From: Balaenoptera acutorostrata
Taxonomy: Eukaryota; Chordata; Mammalia; Artiodactyla; Balaenopteridae
Length of the DNA stretch: 64,000 bases
Assembly: GCF_949987535.1 (NCBI RefSeq)
Contig: NC_080078.1
Span: 53,408,207-53,472,206 of the forward strand
Direction of reading: 5' to 3'
In this document: one piece after another, positions 1 to 13,238 of the stretch
Layout of the letters: each line of letters opens with the position of its first letter
How positions within the stretch are numbered: the stretch's first letter is position 1
The notes under the pieces: generated by a model
What the model was told of the DNA's origin: nothing
Seen by the model: only the letters and a program-made list of their open reading frames with translations
Databases searched by the model: none
Program-made: the position numbers and the translations under genes

Positions 1-3000
1 AACACACAATATAGAGAGCTGTATAGTACCCCTTGACCACCTTTCCAATCCCAGCCTCAAGTTTACCCACAGTTTAAAAGTTTGGTGTGTAAATGTCCAG
101 AACTTCTCTATCTATTCTTCATATTCATATCTATGCATATACACAGAGAGAAACATAGAGTTTGTTCTGCATTTTAGAAAAATATATAGGTGATATTCTA
201 TTTTGCATGTCTGCACATGTTTTTCAGTTCTACTCTCTTGCTTAAGAGTCCAGATATACAATTCTGCATTAAATCATTTAATAGAGACATTGTTTCACTC
301 CCTCCAATTTTCCAAAGTTTCTGTAGAGAAGCTTGACCCCATTCTGACTTTCAACTTGTGACCTGTAGTTTTCTTTCTGGAAACATTTAGAAGTTTCCCT
401 CTGTTTCTGATGTTCCAAAACTTCCCAGCTTTGGGACTTACTGTGGATTCTTCCCTTCTTGTTGCTGAGCCTTTCGATCTGGTAACTAATGTCCTTCAGT
501 TGTGAAAAATGTTTCTTATCATATTTCTTTGATAATTTGCTTCCCTCAGTTTTCTTTCTGGTGCCCCTCTCTGCTGGGATCCTGTGCTCCGAGCATTTAG
601 CTTTCTCCTTCCTTCTTCTGCAAAATCAGTTATCTCCCTTCCATTTGCCTTCTATCTTCCAATTTCATATTGATCTTCTAAACATCGTTATCTCCTCTTT
701 TGTATTCTTGGACTCTTTTTTTTTTCACTATCATTTTATGAGAAATCACTTAAATATCACTTCTAGGAATCTCTCCCACAGAAATCCACAAGACTCCTTA
801 AGAATATCTATACATAGTTTACATAAATTTGTTTTTAAATATATATTCTATATCTTATGGTTTCTGTGGTTTTATTTTTTACTTAATTATTATATGTATA
901 TATATTATATATATAGGAGAGATTACTGCTGCTATAGAAGAAAACTTTTGACTTTTAATATTCAAATTTCATCCAGTGTCTAATAAAATTCTTTTTTCTT
1001 ACATAAGTTTTCAGGTGTCCACCTGTAAGTGGACCTCTCTGGGCCTCTTTTCACATCAGCTAAGTGAAAGTGTCAGCTCAGTTTCTTTCAAAACTCCTTG
1101 CAATTCTTATTGTTTATGTAATTTTCTAAAATTTTGTACCTTAGGATCACCAGGGTTAGCAATAGCTCTTTTATCCCACCTTTGGATGATTATAAATTTA
1201 ATTTGTCCACAGCCCATCAACACATTTTTGTGTGAATAATGAGAATAGCAAAGCATGACACCAGAGTCTGAACACATGATGTTGTCAGACCAGTGGAAAA
1301 ATCCTCTATTAAGTCAGGGCAGATAAATCAATCAGGGGAAATGCCATTCCTGGACACGCAAGCAAACCCTCAAGGTTATGTAATCAAGTTTTCAATTAAT
1401 ATGCTTCCCTCCCCCTTGAACTGTGTATAAATTAATAGCAGCTGAAAACGAATAAAGAAAGGAACACAGAGGAAAGAAGACTGGAACAAACAATGCAATA
1501 CAGCAGAAATCACATTTATCTGACATCTGCACAACAGAGAAGGGAAGCACGTGATCTGAAATTAAAGGGGACTGGATTTTTAAAATAATGGACATTATAC
1601 CTGGATAGCCAGTGTGGAGATAGCTGTGAAGCAAGCCACAGAGAGGTGTGCTCATTTGAGGATTTGTTTGTTGGTGTCATAGTAGAGGATGTGTGTAATA
1701 GCATTTACATGTGTTTTGAAAAAAAAAAATCAATGGATTAACAAATTTAAGAGATAGGTAATGCACATAGTGCAAAGCTCAAAGTGGGCAAGAGGCTATT
1801 TAGGGGCATTCATACCCTTATTGTATTGCATTGTAATACAATTTCACTGACAAACTATTAAGTACCAACACAGGCTTGTTTAGATTAGAGGTATGTACCA
1901 AAACAATGAGTAAGTCTGCCTTTTAAATATGTTTACATATATATCAATATATGCAATATAGATAAAATATATATTTTTAAATATATATAAAATGTTTACA
2001 TATATATATGCAAGTATGTATCATAGACAGATGGACAAATGGACAGATGAAGGACTGGAGAGCTACTTTCAAATCCACTGCCCTCCAGTTTCAAGAGATA
2101 AAGAAAATTAAAAACAAAACCTATTTTCTATTTTACTCCTTGATAAGTGAGTACTATAATTTCAAGATTAGAAATCTACATGATAAAACAGTTCTCAATA
2201 TACAATCTCTAGGTTTTCCAACTAAATTAGCTTTAATCCTTAGATAGAGTGTTCCTGAAGGCCAGAATCCTGGTAACACAATGACAGCAGTGCAGTGCAG
2301 TTGAGGACCATCCTAGGTGTCTTTATTCTTCATCTTGGGCTCTTGTAAAATCTCACATAACAGCTTTTTCACATTTTAGTTTGCCAGTAGGATTTAAATA
2401 TGCAGGAATTGTAGTTATGTAAATGATCATGATAAACTCTGCCAACACACTGAACAATATATTTAGGCACAAGGTTTAAAGAAAAGGAAGTGATTATTTC
2501 TGAAAGCCCCAGCTGAGCCTCAGTTCTAGGGGTCATGTCAGCATGGAGAGGAGACTGGAAGGTCACACGGAAAGTTTCGCTGGCTCTGTGCTCTCACAGG
2601 GACACACATTCACCTATGGATACACCTGTGGGATAAATCCATTGAAATAACACCAGAGCAGTGGCTGTCAAGAGCCAGTCTAATTAATCTGTCTATTAGG
2701 AATATTTTATTTTAGAGCTCCTCTTAACAGAAGGATATTCTGAGCTCTTACATGTGAAACAGACATTAAAAAACAAATTTCTGGTTATAGCTCAGCAGAA
2801 CTGAGCATAATTTTCAGCCCTGAAACAGAAAAAAAGTCTTCTTCTAAAAATGTGCATTTAAAGGTTTTGATTAAAAATCTTGCTGAAGTATTTGATCAGA
2901 GTTCAGTTTGGTAGAGAAAATGATAGGAGAGAACAGGAAAAGGCAGGTGCCACCAGGGTAAGGGTGCCTTTTCTTCCCATGTGACCCAATCTCCATAAAA

Positions 3001-6000
3001 CTGTTTGTTATTCACCTCATTACAAACATCTGTGTCACAGCAGGTGTTGGGTCAGGAGAGGACACAGTGTCCAGGAAACCTGCAATCAGGTTAGAAAACT
3101 CCCAGGCGACCCATTCCCTTTCAATTGACTCTGAGTGGCTGGCACTGCCTACCGCAGTCCCTGAGCTTCCTGCCCGTGAAATGGTTGTCATTTAAGTCAC
3201 AGTGGAAACACTTCCCCAAACCACTCTCCCTGGAGGTGTAGGAGCTGCTTTTCCAATGACAGCAAGGGGAGCTGTCCTAGCCTTTCTAACTATTAAAGGA
3301 AATAGACAATTTCCTTAGAGTTGCTTAAAAATTCCAGCTCCCTATAGGGTTGGTCTTAAAAGTTTCTTGCATGAATCAGTCTCTTTGGGTAAAGTGCAAT
3401 CTTTCAAAAATGTCCTTCCCATTTTTAGCTTCCCAAGATGGTGGCTAAGTCTCTATAGAACTCTGTGTCTTCAAAGTGGGAGAAGAGAAGGTGGCAGGCT
3501 TCCCTTACATCCTCACAGGTCTCTGCTGTGAAGGGGCTGTTCTAAAATTCTCCATGGACAAATGCCTACTGGCCATTTGGGGTGATTGATTGGTAGCCAC
3601 TGCTTGAGTCCATGGTCTGGGCCAATGGACCTGGCGGGACTTCTGTCTTGTTCTTAGGCTTCCACCGGCCCCCTCACCACCACCGTTTCCCATCACTGGG
3701 GCACTCAGGAATGCTCCTGTCCCTTCTAAGGCACACATGATATGGAACCCGTGAGCCCTGTCTAGAATCTTCCAGATTTTGGCCCAGAGACTAGAAGTCA
3801 GAGAGGTACATACAAATCTCACCTCCTGCTCTATCCTCTCTCCCTTCTTTTCTCCACAATTCCTAGGGTTGGAAAAGGCAGGCTCTCCTCTTCCTCTTGT
3901 CACATTCTGAGTGTTAGGGTGGGTGTTTAGTAAGGCTTAGCCCTTCAGGCCTGGAGTTAAAAGAAACTAAAGAAATTTGGAGAAATCCTTTCCTCTCTTG
4001 AAATCTCACTTTTGCAAGATTTCTGCCCTGCTAATGAGGGTCTTCTCCTTAAGGGAATCCCAGCCTTGCCTTTCCTGGAGCCATGACTCCGCCAGGGCGG
4101 GGTGGGGTGGGATGGATGGCAGAGAGGGAAGGAGGAAGCTTAAAAGGAAAAGAAAATATATCAGCTTATCATGTGCAAAATAATTTCACTGCTACACAAG
4201 GCGGAGTGAATTCTAATTACAGGATGGTAAATGCGGAAGTCTCTTGATCTATAGATGCTTTCGCGTGGCAGCCATGCAGGCTCTGTGCCCTTCTGGACCA
4301 GCTCTGAAGATCACAATCAATGTACTAAATAGCAAGAGAAAACAACCTAACCTTTAAACAGTGTGTAGGGAAGCTTCTTATTGTTCTTGATAGTTCTGGA
4401 TAATTGATGCTGCACACTCATTAAGATATTGTCCTTCTGCTGAATATTGATTCACCAGAGGAAAACACAACCCTGCCAACCAATAAATGGGTGAAATCTC
4501 TTTTTCCCCATTCTTCCCTGGCAATCATTTTATTTAATAATCTCATGATAAACTAGACTGGACCATAGGTTAGAAGTACTCATTCATCTCTCTTCAAATG
4601 GGTTTTCCCCCGATTCCTGACATCCCTCATTACTATTTCAGATTTCTGCTTCTCTTCAAGTCTGAGCTTCGAGAAGAGTGGTAGGTAAGCTATCTCCTAT
4701 TCCTTGCCTCCTGCTCATTCCACCCTTGTTTTGCTCCACTCCCACATTTCCCGTGACCCCTCACTCACACCCAGGACACCAATAACCTCCTGGTCACTAA
4801 AGTCAAAGGACACGTGGTCACTAAAGCAGCATCTACTGAGTCCTGTAGACACTATGGATCATTGCCTTCATAGGAATGCCTTTTATTCTTCTTGGTTTTT
4901 CCCTCCCAACTCACAGGTTGTACCTTTTCTGTCCCTTTCAGGCTTTTTTTCCTCTACCAGACTTCTTAAAATGAAGAGTTATCTGGAACTAAGTCCTGGG
5001 ATCCTTTCTCTTTTCCCTCTCTATGCCAAGGATTTTATCCATCCTATGCTTCAATTCAACCTAGATTCATGATTCTCAATTTTTTGTGCATGTAAGCTAC
5101 ACCTGGAGAATGGGTGAAAACTTCAAGTCACTTAATCTTTTCTGCTTGAACATCTTCTTCTCTCATCACCCTCATAACAGCCTCATACAATATGACGATG
5201 ATAAAAGAAATCATAAATGAACATGGTTGTAGTCAGAAAGCAAGAGGTACTGGGGTGTCAATTTGGAGTGAAAGATCTGGGCAGGCACTGAGTGCTGCCC
5301 CTCTGTGACCTCAGACAAGTCACTTTCACCTCCTGGGCTGCAGAGTTTAGAGAACACAGGTGTGGCTTAATTGTAGTTTTAATAAAAGATTGAATGAGAA
5401 TTGGCATTTCATTTTCAAAGCCTGAGCCACTTCTTACTTGTTTGGAATAAAAGACCAACCTCGGAGAGAAATGTTTCCTACAGAAAATAAAACTTCATCT
5501 GAAAACTGTTATTTACCCCAGCAGTTTTCTATTCTACTTCATTTATTGTTACTTAAAACTTAGCAGAGAAAAAAAAAAATGGCCTCTTTAAAACGAACAA
5601 GGAAATTGTTAGCTTAGTATTCGCTGTGGAGTAGTATTAGCAGTGGGAGGGATATTATGTTACAGCTGAGGCAATTTTCAGATGCAAGACATTGCTGAAT
5701 GGGTTAGAAAAATGATGTCAATGCTAGGCTTAGGTTTGAGGAGACTTTTCTGTTGCCCACCCCCGAAATATTTTATATATGCAGGGCTTGAGAGTTCATA
5801 GGTCAGCAAGGCAGCACTGACTCTTTCTGGTGGAAGAAACCTAGAAAAAAAAGGTTTAAAAAAGGTAATAAATTATGTTTCAGTAGAAAATTTTGTTCAC
5901 AAAGGACGGGTAATAATGTTTGCAAAAGGAACTCTGCACAATTCTGGGAAAAACCTATGCCATAAAACAGTAAGGTTTGTGCCAGTGGTGTACTGGTGAA

Positions 6001-6299
6001 TGTTGAATACGCTGTTCTCCTAGGGAAAAAAAAGAGCCTGGTTTGTGGCAGTTGTTTATTTCCATGGTGTAAATATACTCACTGTAGCCAATTTCAAGCC
6101 ACAAATGTGAGGACCCTGAACAAAGAGTTAGGAAGAGGTGTGTGGTAGGAATCCATTGCAGTGACCCTACAGGCACCACAGATGTAACTTACCTCCAGGG
6201 CACAGGCAATAGTGAAATGTCTTAATTAATTAGCAGTGGTGAGTTTAGGATATTTGTTACCTTTGTCTTTATTTTCTGTGTTTTTTTTTTTATTTTTCT

Positions 6300-6400
6300 T
6301 TTTTTTAAATTGAAGTATAGTTGATTTACAATGTTGTGTTAGTTTCAAGCAAAGTGATTCCGTTTTATATATATTCTTTTCCCTTATAGATCCCTTTGTT
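6300..6400 (-). mobile_element. L1 3' end fragment
   Basis: TTGAAGTATAGTTGATTTAC followed by AATGTTGTGTTAGTTTC is the complement of the cetartiodactyl L1 3' terminus, with the A-tail as a T-run at the left. Confidence 0.88.
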
Positions 6401-6845
6401 TTTAGTATGATTTGTTTAATTGTAAATCTATATAATTTACTTTTCAACAGTGTCTGTGTTTAACAACTGGCTCACAGAATTCCTGGAAAATTTAAAAATG
6501 AGTTCCTCTGAGCTAGTATGACCAGCTCCAGCTCATCAATGGTTTGTCCTCAGAGAATAAAGGAAAATTATTACTATTTGCTTAAGCAATATTTAATATT
6601 TAATTACATTCGAGTTCTGAGAGGTGGACACTTTGCTTTAGATTTTTTTTTACTTGTTAATTTTCCAGAACTCTATGTTATCTATTAATAGACAAATAAA
6701 AATCAAGGATTAAAATCATTGGATGATAGATCAGTAGGTGATAGTTTTCTACATATGTGTGTGAGCTGAGTGTGTGGTATATATCTCCTTTTCTTGGGAA
6801 AAAAAAAACAGAGAAAAAGATATTTGCTTATTGAAACATGTTTTA

Positions 6846-7235
6846 TGAACTGAATTGTGTCCCCTCAAAATTTATATGTTGAAGCCTCATTGTATGTGAC
6901 TGTTTTTGGAGATGGAACCTTTAAGGAGGTTAAATGAGGTCATAAGGGTGGGGCCGTAATCTGATAGAACTGGTGTCCTTATAGGAAGAGGAAGATACAC
7001 CAGAGTTTCTGTCTCTCTCTCTCTCCCTCTCTGTGCATGACTGCAGGTCAAAGGTCATGTAAGGACACAGCAAGAAGGCACCACCTGCCAGGAAGTGAGA
7101 AGCCTCACAGAAACCACCCTGCTGGCACCTTGATCTTGGACTTCTGACTGCACAACTGTAAGAAAATAATTTTCTCTTGTTTAGGCCACCCAGTTGGAGA
7201 TATTTTGTGATGAAAGCACAGACTAACTAATACAA
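6846..7235 (+). mobile_element. Solo LTR of the MLT1/MaLR type
   Basis: Opens TGAACTGAATTGTGTCCCCT-like, followed by a GGTCATAAGGGTGGGGCC block, AAGGACACAGCAAGAAGG, CTTGATCTTGGACTTCTGAC and an end ...CAGACTAACTAATACA. This is the layout of MLT1 LTRs (ERVL-MaLR). No internal retroviral genes are next to it. A CT-rich run lies at 7013-7031. Antisense to PLCB1. Confidence 0.85.
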
Positions 7236-7768
7236 CATGTGAATTATGAAATTACATGCAATTCTGCAGCAGTAATGTGATCCTTGCACCTCAGGCTTTG
7301 TCACAATGTCATGAGGAATTCCTTCCTACCCGCTCCTCTGCTGGATAAACTTCCACTTCCTCCTGTAGGTCAAAGGTTACCAGCTCTGGGAAGCTTTCCT
7401 TGGTTTCCCCAAGAAGAGTCAGCCCTTCCTCCCCTGTAAAGAGCTCTATTATAATAATGATCATAGTGTTTGGTCCCAACACAAATCCTTTGTAGAAAGG
7501 TAGATCATACATTAGAAATTTAGATTCAGCATCTTATCTTCCTGGGCTGCCCATATGTTAGCCATACCACTGTTATGCTTAAATTTAAATGAAATTAAAT
7601 ATTCAATTCCTCAGTTGCACTAATCACATTTCAAATACTAAATAACTACCTGTGGCTACTGCACTGGACTCTCAGACATGGAATATTTCCATCACTGCAG
7701 AAAGTTCTATTGACAGGGTTGCCCTAGACAGTAATTTGAGGTGGGGGGTTGGTAAAGTTGCATCTTTT

Positions 7769-8060
7769 TTTTTTTTTTTTTAATTTATTTTTATTTTTGG
7801 CTGTGTTGGGTCTTCGTTTCTGTGCGAGGGCTTTCTCTAGTTGTGGCAAGCGGGGGCCACTCTTCATTGCGGTGCGCGGGCCTCTCACTATTGTGGCCTC
7901 TCTTGTCGCGGAGCACAGGCTCCAGACGCGCAGGCTCAGTAGTTGTGGCTCACGGGACTAGTTGCTCCGTGGCATGTGGGATCTTCCCAGACCAGGGCTC
8001 GTACCCGTGTCCCCTGCATTGGCAGGCAGATTCTCAACCACTGCGCCACCAGGGAAGCCC
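7769..8060 (-). mobile_element. CHR-type SINE (tRNA-derived), full length, reverse orientation
   Basis: Read on the minus strand it starts GGGCTTCCCTGGTGGCGCAG, carries a tRNA-like B-box (acgggTaCGAGCC-type) and ends in an A-rich tail, seen as the T-run at 7765-7782. The insertion is flanked by an imperfect target duplication, AAGTTGCATCTTTT (7755-7768) and AGGTTGCATCTTTT (8062-8075). It is in the same orientation as PLCB1. Confidence 0.95.
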
Positions 8061-9974
8061 AAGGTTGCATCTTTTTACATCCTTTTATTTTCCCAGCATG
8101 CAGCCTAGTGCCTGCTATGCAGTAGCATTCAATAAATATTAGTTGAATTAAAGGAAAAAATTAACACTATTTATCTAGTTGTAGCTACTTAAGCATTCAT
8201 GGTTCCTAGAGACCACAGAAATGAACACACATATAACATTTTATTTTTATTACTGACAAGTAAAAGAAAACTGAGCAATTTTCATTTTCCCTGGGATGAG
8301 AAAACCAACATGCAGCATTAAGATATAATTATAGAATTTCTCTCTCAGGTGTTCATATAGCAATCTATAGTTGTTAACTCAGAAGCACAATATCGATTCT
8401 AATTTATTTTTTCTAGGTCATCTATGCTCCATTGTTCTATAACTGACCCTATGGACTCATTAAATCTTTCAGCATGATATTTATGCAACCTTATTTAATG
8501 AGTCCTCCAACACCTTGAATTCTCTGGATCTCATACCTATTATTTTAGTGGCAAACTTCTGAGTTTAATTAACCGTATTCTTCATGGACTAAAGGAGATC
8601 ATAAAAAGGTCACCCGGTCGGTACACAACCCTCTGCTTGCAGACAGCCTCTTTGTTGCCACATTTAAAGATCTTCAAAGAGACACAGAATAACCCTTGGG
8701 AATCCCTTTAGGTATTTAGATATTCTACCTCTCGGAAACTTTTGTTTCTTGCTTAAATCTTTCACAATTTAGTCCAAAGCAGTTCTCCTCACTCTAACTC
8801 CAGAGCAAAAGGAGAACAGGGTCATCTGTCACATGCTCTGGAGAAGCCCCTTTCTGTGCTTTAACTGAGACGTAGATACAATCTAAAAGGAGATATTGCT
8901 TTTCCAAATGTTCCTTTGGATTCCCTAGTAACCTCAGGGTAAATAGTAGGGCTGAGTAAATATTCTTTGAATGAAAAAACAAAAGCCATAAAAATAATTC
9001 CTTAACAAATACAAATAGACCATGGCACAGAGCCTAGTGTGGACCCAAACTTCTTTCTCATAATCCAGGACAGGACTTTTCAAGTGGGAGAAGTAGGTGT
9101 TAGTTAACAAGGATGCTCTTCTAGAGCTGGGGAAAAAGAAGGATTTAAGAGGGGAGAATGTGGAGAGAAAATGTGGAGGGAAGGGGATCTCAAGGGAAGA
9201 AAGACCACTGGGTCTCTGGTTGAGCTCAGCATCAGTACATGTAAGCTGGGTGCCTGTGAGTGGAGATGTGACGGGAGAAGGCAAGTCAAGGTTGGGAGGA
9301 GGTGAGGGTGTCTGACCTCAATCCCAATGCTTCACACAGGGGAGCAGTGCATGTTCAGCAGCTAGGGTTGTGTCAAATCCTTTGAACCCACCCAAGCAGG
9401 CACCACCACGCCTCAGAGTTCCCCCTCTGCTTGGCAGTGCTTTCCCACTGGATGCAGTGAACACAGAAAACAGCTGCCCACCTTTCAAGTACAGACTTCC
9501 TGGAGGTGAGGTCTGTTTTCACTGGGCTGGAAGTTTTCTAACATCTAGTCCTGGGAGATGTTCTTCTCCCAGATGTTTGTTAAAAACAAGCGATTTTGAG
9601 AAACTTGAACATCCTGCCCATGATGGTTAATTCCTTTGCTCCTGTGACCAGTTTAGGGGCTAAATCCTTGGCAAGATTTGGTCATGATCTTGTGGAGGCC
9701 GGGGTGTGCCACCAGCAAACGAAACAGGCTTTGTCATATGTGACAGGTGTCTACCCCGTCTCACCACTCAGAGACCTGCTTCCTTCAACAGAGAGGCTGG
9801 GAGTCTCTCCACTCTACATATGAGTGTACTGAGGCACAGACAGTGGACCCTTATTGCTGGCCTGCCCATGAAATGTGAGAAAGTGATCTCACACCCCTGA
9901 CAACTAGATCACAAAACCATAGCTTCTGATATTTACTGAGAAAACTGAAGGATACAAAACATGGGGTCTCCAAG

Positions 9975-10125
9975 GTTTGGCACTTCTTGTATGACTTTAG
10001 TAAAGTAATTAACCTTTAAAAACTTTAGTTCCCTCAACTGCACAATGGCAAGAATAAGATGACACATGTAATGTGCGTAGAAGGTGCTTGTCAACATAGT
10101 AAGTGCTCAGTAAATGCTAGTTGTT
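9975..10125 (+). mobile_element. MIR remnant
   Basis: GTAAAGTAATTAACCTTTAA, CTCAACTGCACAATGGCAAG and AAGTGCTCAGTAAATGCTAG resemble the 3' half of MIR. Confidence 0.65.
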
Positions 10126-11744
10126 CTTGTTTTTATTATTTAAGTGTCAGGAAAAAAATGTTAATGTCCTTCTATGGCCTTGAATTGCTCTTTATTTGTT
10201 TTACAGATTGTAGAAACTGTGGTTTTCATGCATTTGTACTCCCTATTGAAATAGGTATAGCTTAGAATAAAGCAAGCACTTAATACTTGACATAAATTTA
10301 TGATTTTCCAAAGCTATACCATTAGCATTTTTAGAAATTGGTCATTTTATTTATTTATTTATTTATTTTTATTACCATTATTTTTTTAATTTGTCATTTT
10401 ATAGCTCTTTACCTAAAGGTTAATGCATATGCACAATAAGCAAACATCCCTTTTTGTTTTTTTTAATCTTGCTCTACAGTAATTTGTATTTATTAAAAAA
10501 TAGAAGTTGCCAGGGTTAAAAGTATGACTAAGCTGTTCAGCTTCACCTATTAATCTTTAGTTGATAACAAGGAATATATTTTCATCCCTGATGTTTTGCA
10601 TTCACAAATTTAAAAATGTGAAATTTCAAGTATTTATATGATGAGTATTCTTGGGATCAATTTTAGAGTAAAAACTCATTCTTTTCTGGCAAATGTGTGA
10701 TGGCTTTATGTACAATTACTTTTTATTCATTCATTTTGTTTTCAGCTTTAGTCTATCAATGGAGATGTTTAAGGTGTGGAAGGAACCTTTGGGGAAATAT
10801 TAAATTTGGTATGAAATATACTTTCCGTACACTGCTATAAAAGAAGAATATTTTGTTCTTTTTCAAATACAAAATAGTGTAATTTTTTTTTTCTATTTTA
10901 GCAATGAGATCTACTTTTCCATGGAAAATGTGAAATTGGTTTATTTTTATGTTGTCTTTTTATATGTGGGAAGCTAAAGGGGTCAAACTAACTATGTGAC
11001 TAAAGAATTTTTTATAATGTCCAGGTATTGTGGGAATATCTATCTCTTTTGAAAATAATTTTTTGCTAAGTAGGAAGGTCAGTTGACATTCTGAACGGAA
11101 AACAAGTTGTGAACCAGCCATCACAAGCCTGATGGAGTACAGTGACACAAGTGTAACCTTTACATCTCTATTGCATTTGTTTTGAAAGACAAAACCCAAG
11201 TCATGTGTCTGAGCTCCACTGTCATTTACCTCTTCTAAGAGAATTCAATACTCTCCCTGTGTTGTTAAATGTTTCACAGTAAATCTCAAAAATACCAGGA
11301 CAGGAACAGCAAGTGCAACAAAACACAATCTGATCATGCTTATAATGGATGACTTAAAAGATAGCCTAAACACTGATAGCCCAATGAGGAAGACATCTTC
11401 AAGGTCCCCCTGACATCTTCCTGGGGAAATTGATAGTACTCGCCCCTCCTACACCCCACCTTCCAATGTGAGTTTTATCACAAGGTCACCACAGGGACGA
11501 GATCATCACCACTGGGAGGACATGGACAGAATTCATAGCTAAAAGCTAAGGGCGTGGCTTAGCTCTCAAATGACATTCTCTGCTTCTCTTTCTAGTATAA
11601 CAATCAATAGTACAAAATAAAAAGATATCAAAGGGTCAGGCTCTTAATTAGGCAAAAAAATTAAAATACAATAAAACACCATGAAGGCAGCTTAAAGCTT
11701 TTCCTTCCAGGTGCTCCAGCCAGGAGGAAGGAATGTACTAGATC

Positions 11745-11880
11745 CCTGGTAGTCAAATGTGGTCCCTGGAGATGTGGCATCCAGGACATTCCCTGGGAGC
11801 GAGTCAGAAATACAAATCTCAGGTGCCATCCAGACCTCCTGAATCAGAATCTGTATTTTCATAGGATCTCCAGGTAATTC
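11745..11880 (+). mobile_element. MER5A-like DNA transposon remnant
   Basis: GTCAAATGTGGTCCCTGGAG, AGTCAGAAATACAAATCTCA and CTGAATCAGAATCTGTATTT, with AGGATCTCCAGGTAAT, are in the order of the nonautonomous hAT element MER5A. Confidence 0.8.
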
Positions 11881-12639
11881 ATTTTTTCATTCAAAATGAA
11901 AATAATTGAGCTAGAGCATCACTGTATGTGGCAATTGATATAGAGGATGAGAAAGAACTTAACACCTCTTTCTCAGTAAAATTGTTGTTTCCACTAATTC
12001 TTCAACATGTTTCTGACCTGCACTGCTTCACAAGTCAACAAGTGCTTGAAGACAAAAACATTATAAATCTCACTACAACCCTGTTTTCAATATATCAGAA
12101 TAGAGGTTTTTTTTTTTTAATAATCACTATAAAGCCTCTTTTCTCCCTGAAATATACACCCATTGCAATGGCATAGTCCAGTTTTCTTATTAGCAAAGGA
12201 ATCCAATAGATTTCATGATGTATTTCCTCTAGCAAGTTAAAGTCCTCTTTAATTTTCAAGCTTCAATTTGCTCTAGCCAGCAGGCCCTGGCCCAAGCATC
12301 CCTATTGGTTAGATATTTTCAAGAGCTCTTGATTCTAGAGAATCAGGAACTCCTGAGCTATCCCCTTAACTCAAAATACCATGTAGGATTGCAATGACTT
12401 TTACTGTAGTTTTAAAAGGAGGGTGTGGTAAATTGAATGGAGTGAGTCAAGAAGACTCCCTGAGAGTTAATTTAATCCCACTGGATTTTAAGGTAATAAG
12501 ATTGGAAACCAGTACTGTGAGAAGGAGGAATTTTAAAAATGTTTCAAAAGTGGAAATAATAGTTTGAGTGTAAGAGAGAAAGATCAAGGCCAAAGGGGAA
12601 GCCAGTTTAGCAAAGAGAGAAACAAAAAGACAAACGAAG

Positions 12640-12980
12640 GGCTTCCCTGGTGGCGCAGTGGTTGAGAATCTGCCTGCTAATGCAGGAGACACGGGTTCGA
12701 GCCCTGGTCTGGGAAGATCCCACATGCCACGGAGCAGCTGGGCCCGTGGGCCACAACTACTGAGCCTGCGCGTCTGGAGCCTGTGCCCCGCGACGGGAGG
12801 GGCCGCGATAGAGAGAGGCCCGCGCACCGCGATGAAGAGCGGTCCCCGCACCGCGATGAAGAGTGGCCCCCGCTTGCCGCAACTGGAGAAAGCCCTCGCA
12901 CGAACCGAAGACCCAACACAGCCAAAAAATAAATAAATAAATAAATAAATAAATAAGAAAATCCTTAAAAAAAAAAAAAA
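12640..12980 (+). mobile_element. CHR-type SINE (tRNA-derived), full length
   Basis: Begins GGCTTCCCTGGTGGCGCAGT, contains the B-box-like ACGGGTTCGAGCC, keeps many CpGs, and ends with an (AATA)n stretch (12926-12956) and an A-tail. A perfect 16-bp target duplication AAAAAGACAAACGAAG lies at 12624-12639 and 12981-12996, which shows a fairly young insertion. It contains an internal near-repeat of CCGCACCGCGATGAAGAG. It is antisense to PLCB1, about 260 bp downstream of the b exon. Confidence 0.96.
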
Positions 12981-13238
12981 AAAAAGACAAACGAAGAAGA
13001 AAATATGGAAGAATGGAATTTATGTAAGGAGGAGAGAGAACAATGGTGAAGCAATAAATACCCGAGGAAGGCACGTAAAGATGAGGGACGCATCACCCAC
13101 CCGAACTATAGCAGGAAAAACATGGGAATGTAAAGGGGGGGGGGGGTGAAGAACAAAGGAGCAAGTCCACGATGCCTGTAAACCAGATGGCTACATGCCA
13201 TCCTTCTCTCAAAAGCGACCCCTCCCATCCTGTCCTAC

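Larger units (their letters stand above)
1..13238 (-). other. PLCB1: PLCB1 intron beyond the b-isoform exon
   Basis: No exon was recognised here, and the PLCB1a terminal exon was searched for by its expected protein and not found, so that exon should lie to the left. The content is AT-rich unique sequence and repeats: an L1 3' end near 6.3 kb, a MaLR LTR at 6.85-7.24 kb, CHR SINEs at 7.77 and 12.64 kb, a MIR near 10 kb and a MER5A-like element at 11.75 kb. Nothing interpretable was seen in 1-6280 apart from TA-rich low complexity around 890-920 and 1925-2010. The open frames in this stretch resemble no protein I know. Confidence 0.75.

Noticed and set aside
489..983. 164-codon plus-strand open frame
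   Set aside because: Low-complexity Phe/Leu/Tyr-rich translation of T-rich DNA, with no start context, splice sites or similarity to known proteins.
9361..9380. Weak resemblance to the reverse of the expected PLCB1a C-terminus (GTGTCAAATCCTTT)
   Set aside because: Only about a dozen bases agree and the flanking codons do not continue the a-type tail.
12640..12730. tRNA-like A/B-box sequence
   Set aside because: It is the promoter head of a SINE and cannot fold into a complete tRNA; no functional tRNA gene is claimed.
12447..13074. Several overlapping frames on both strands with Arg/Ala/Gly-rich proteins
   Set aside because: They are translations of the CpG-rich CHR SINE; the same applies at 7749-8142 and 24954-25305.
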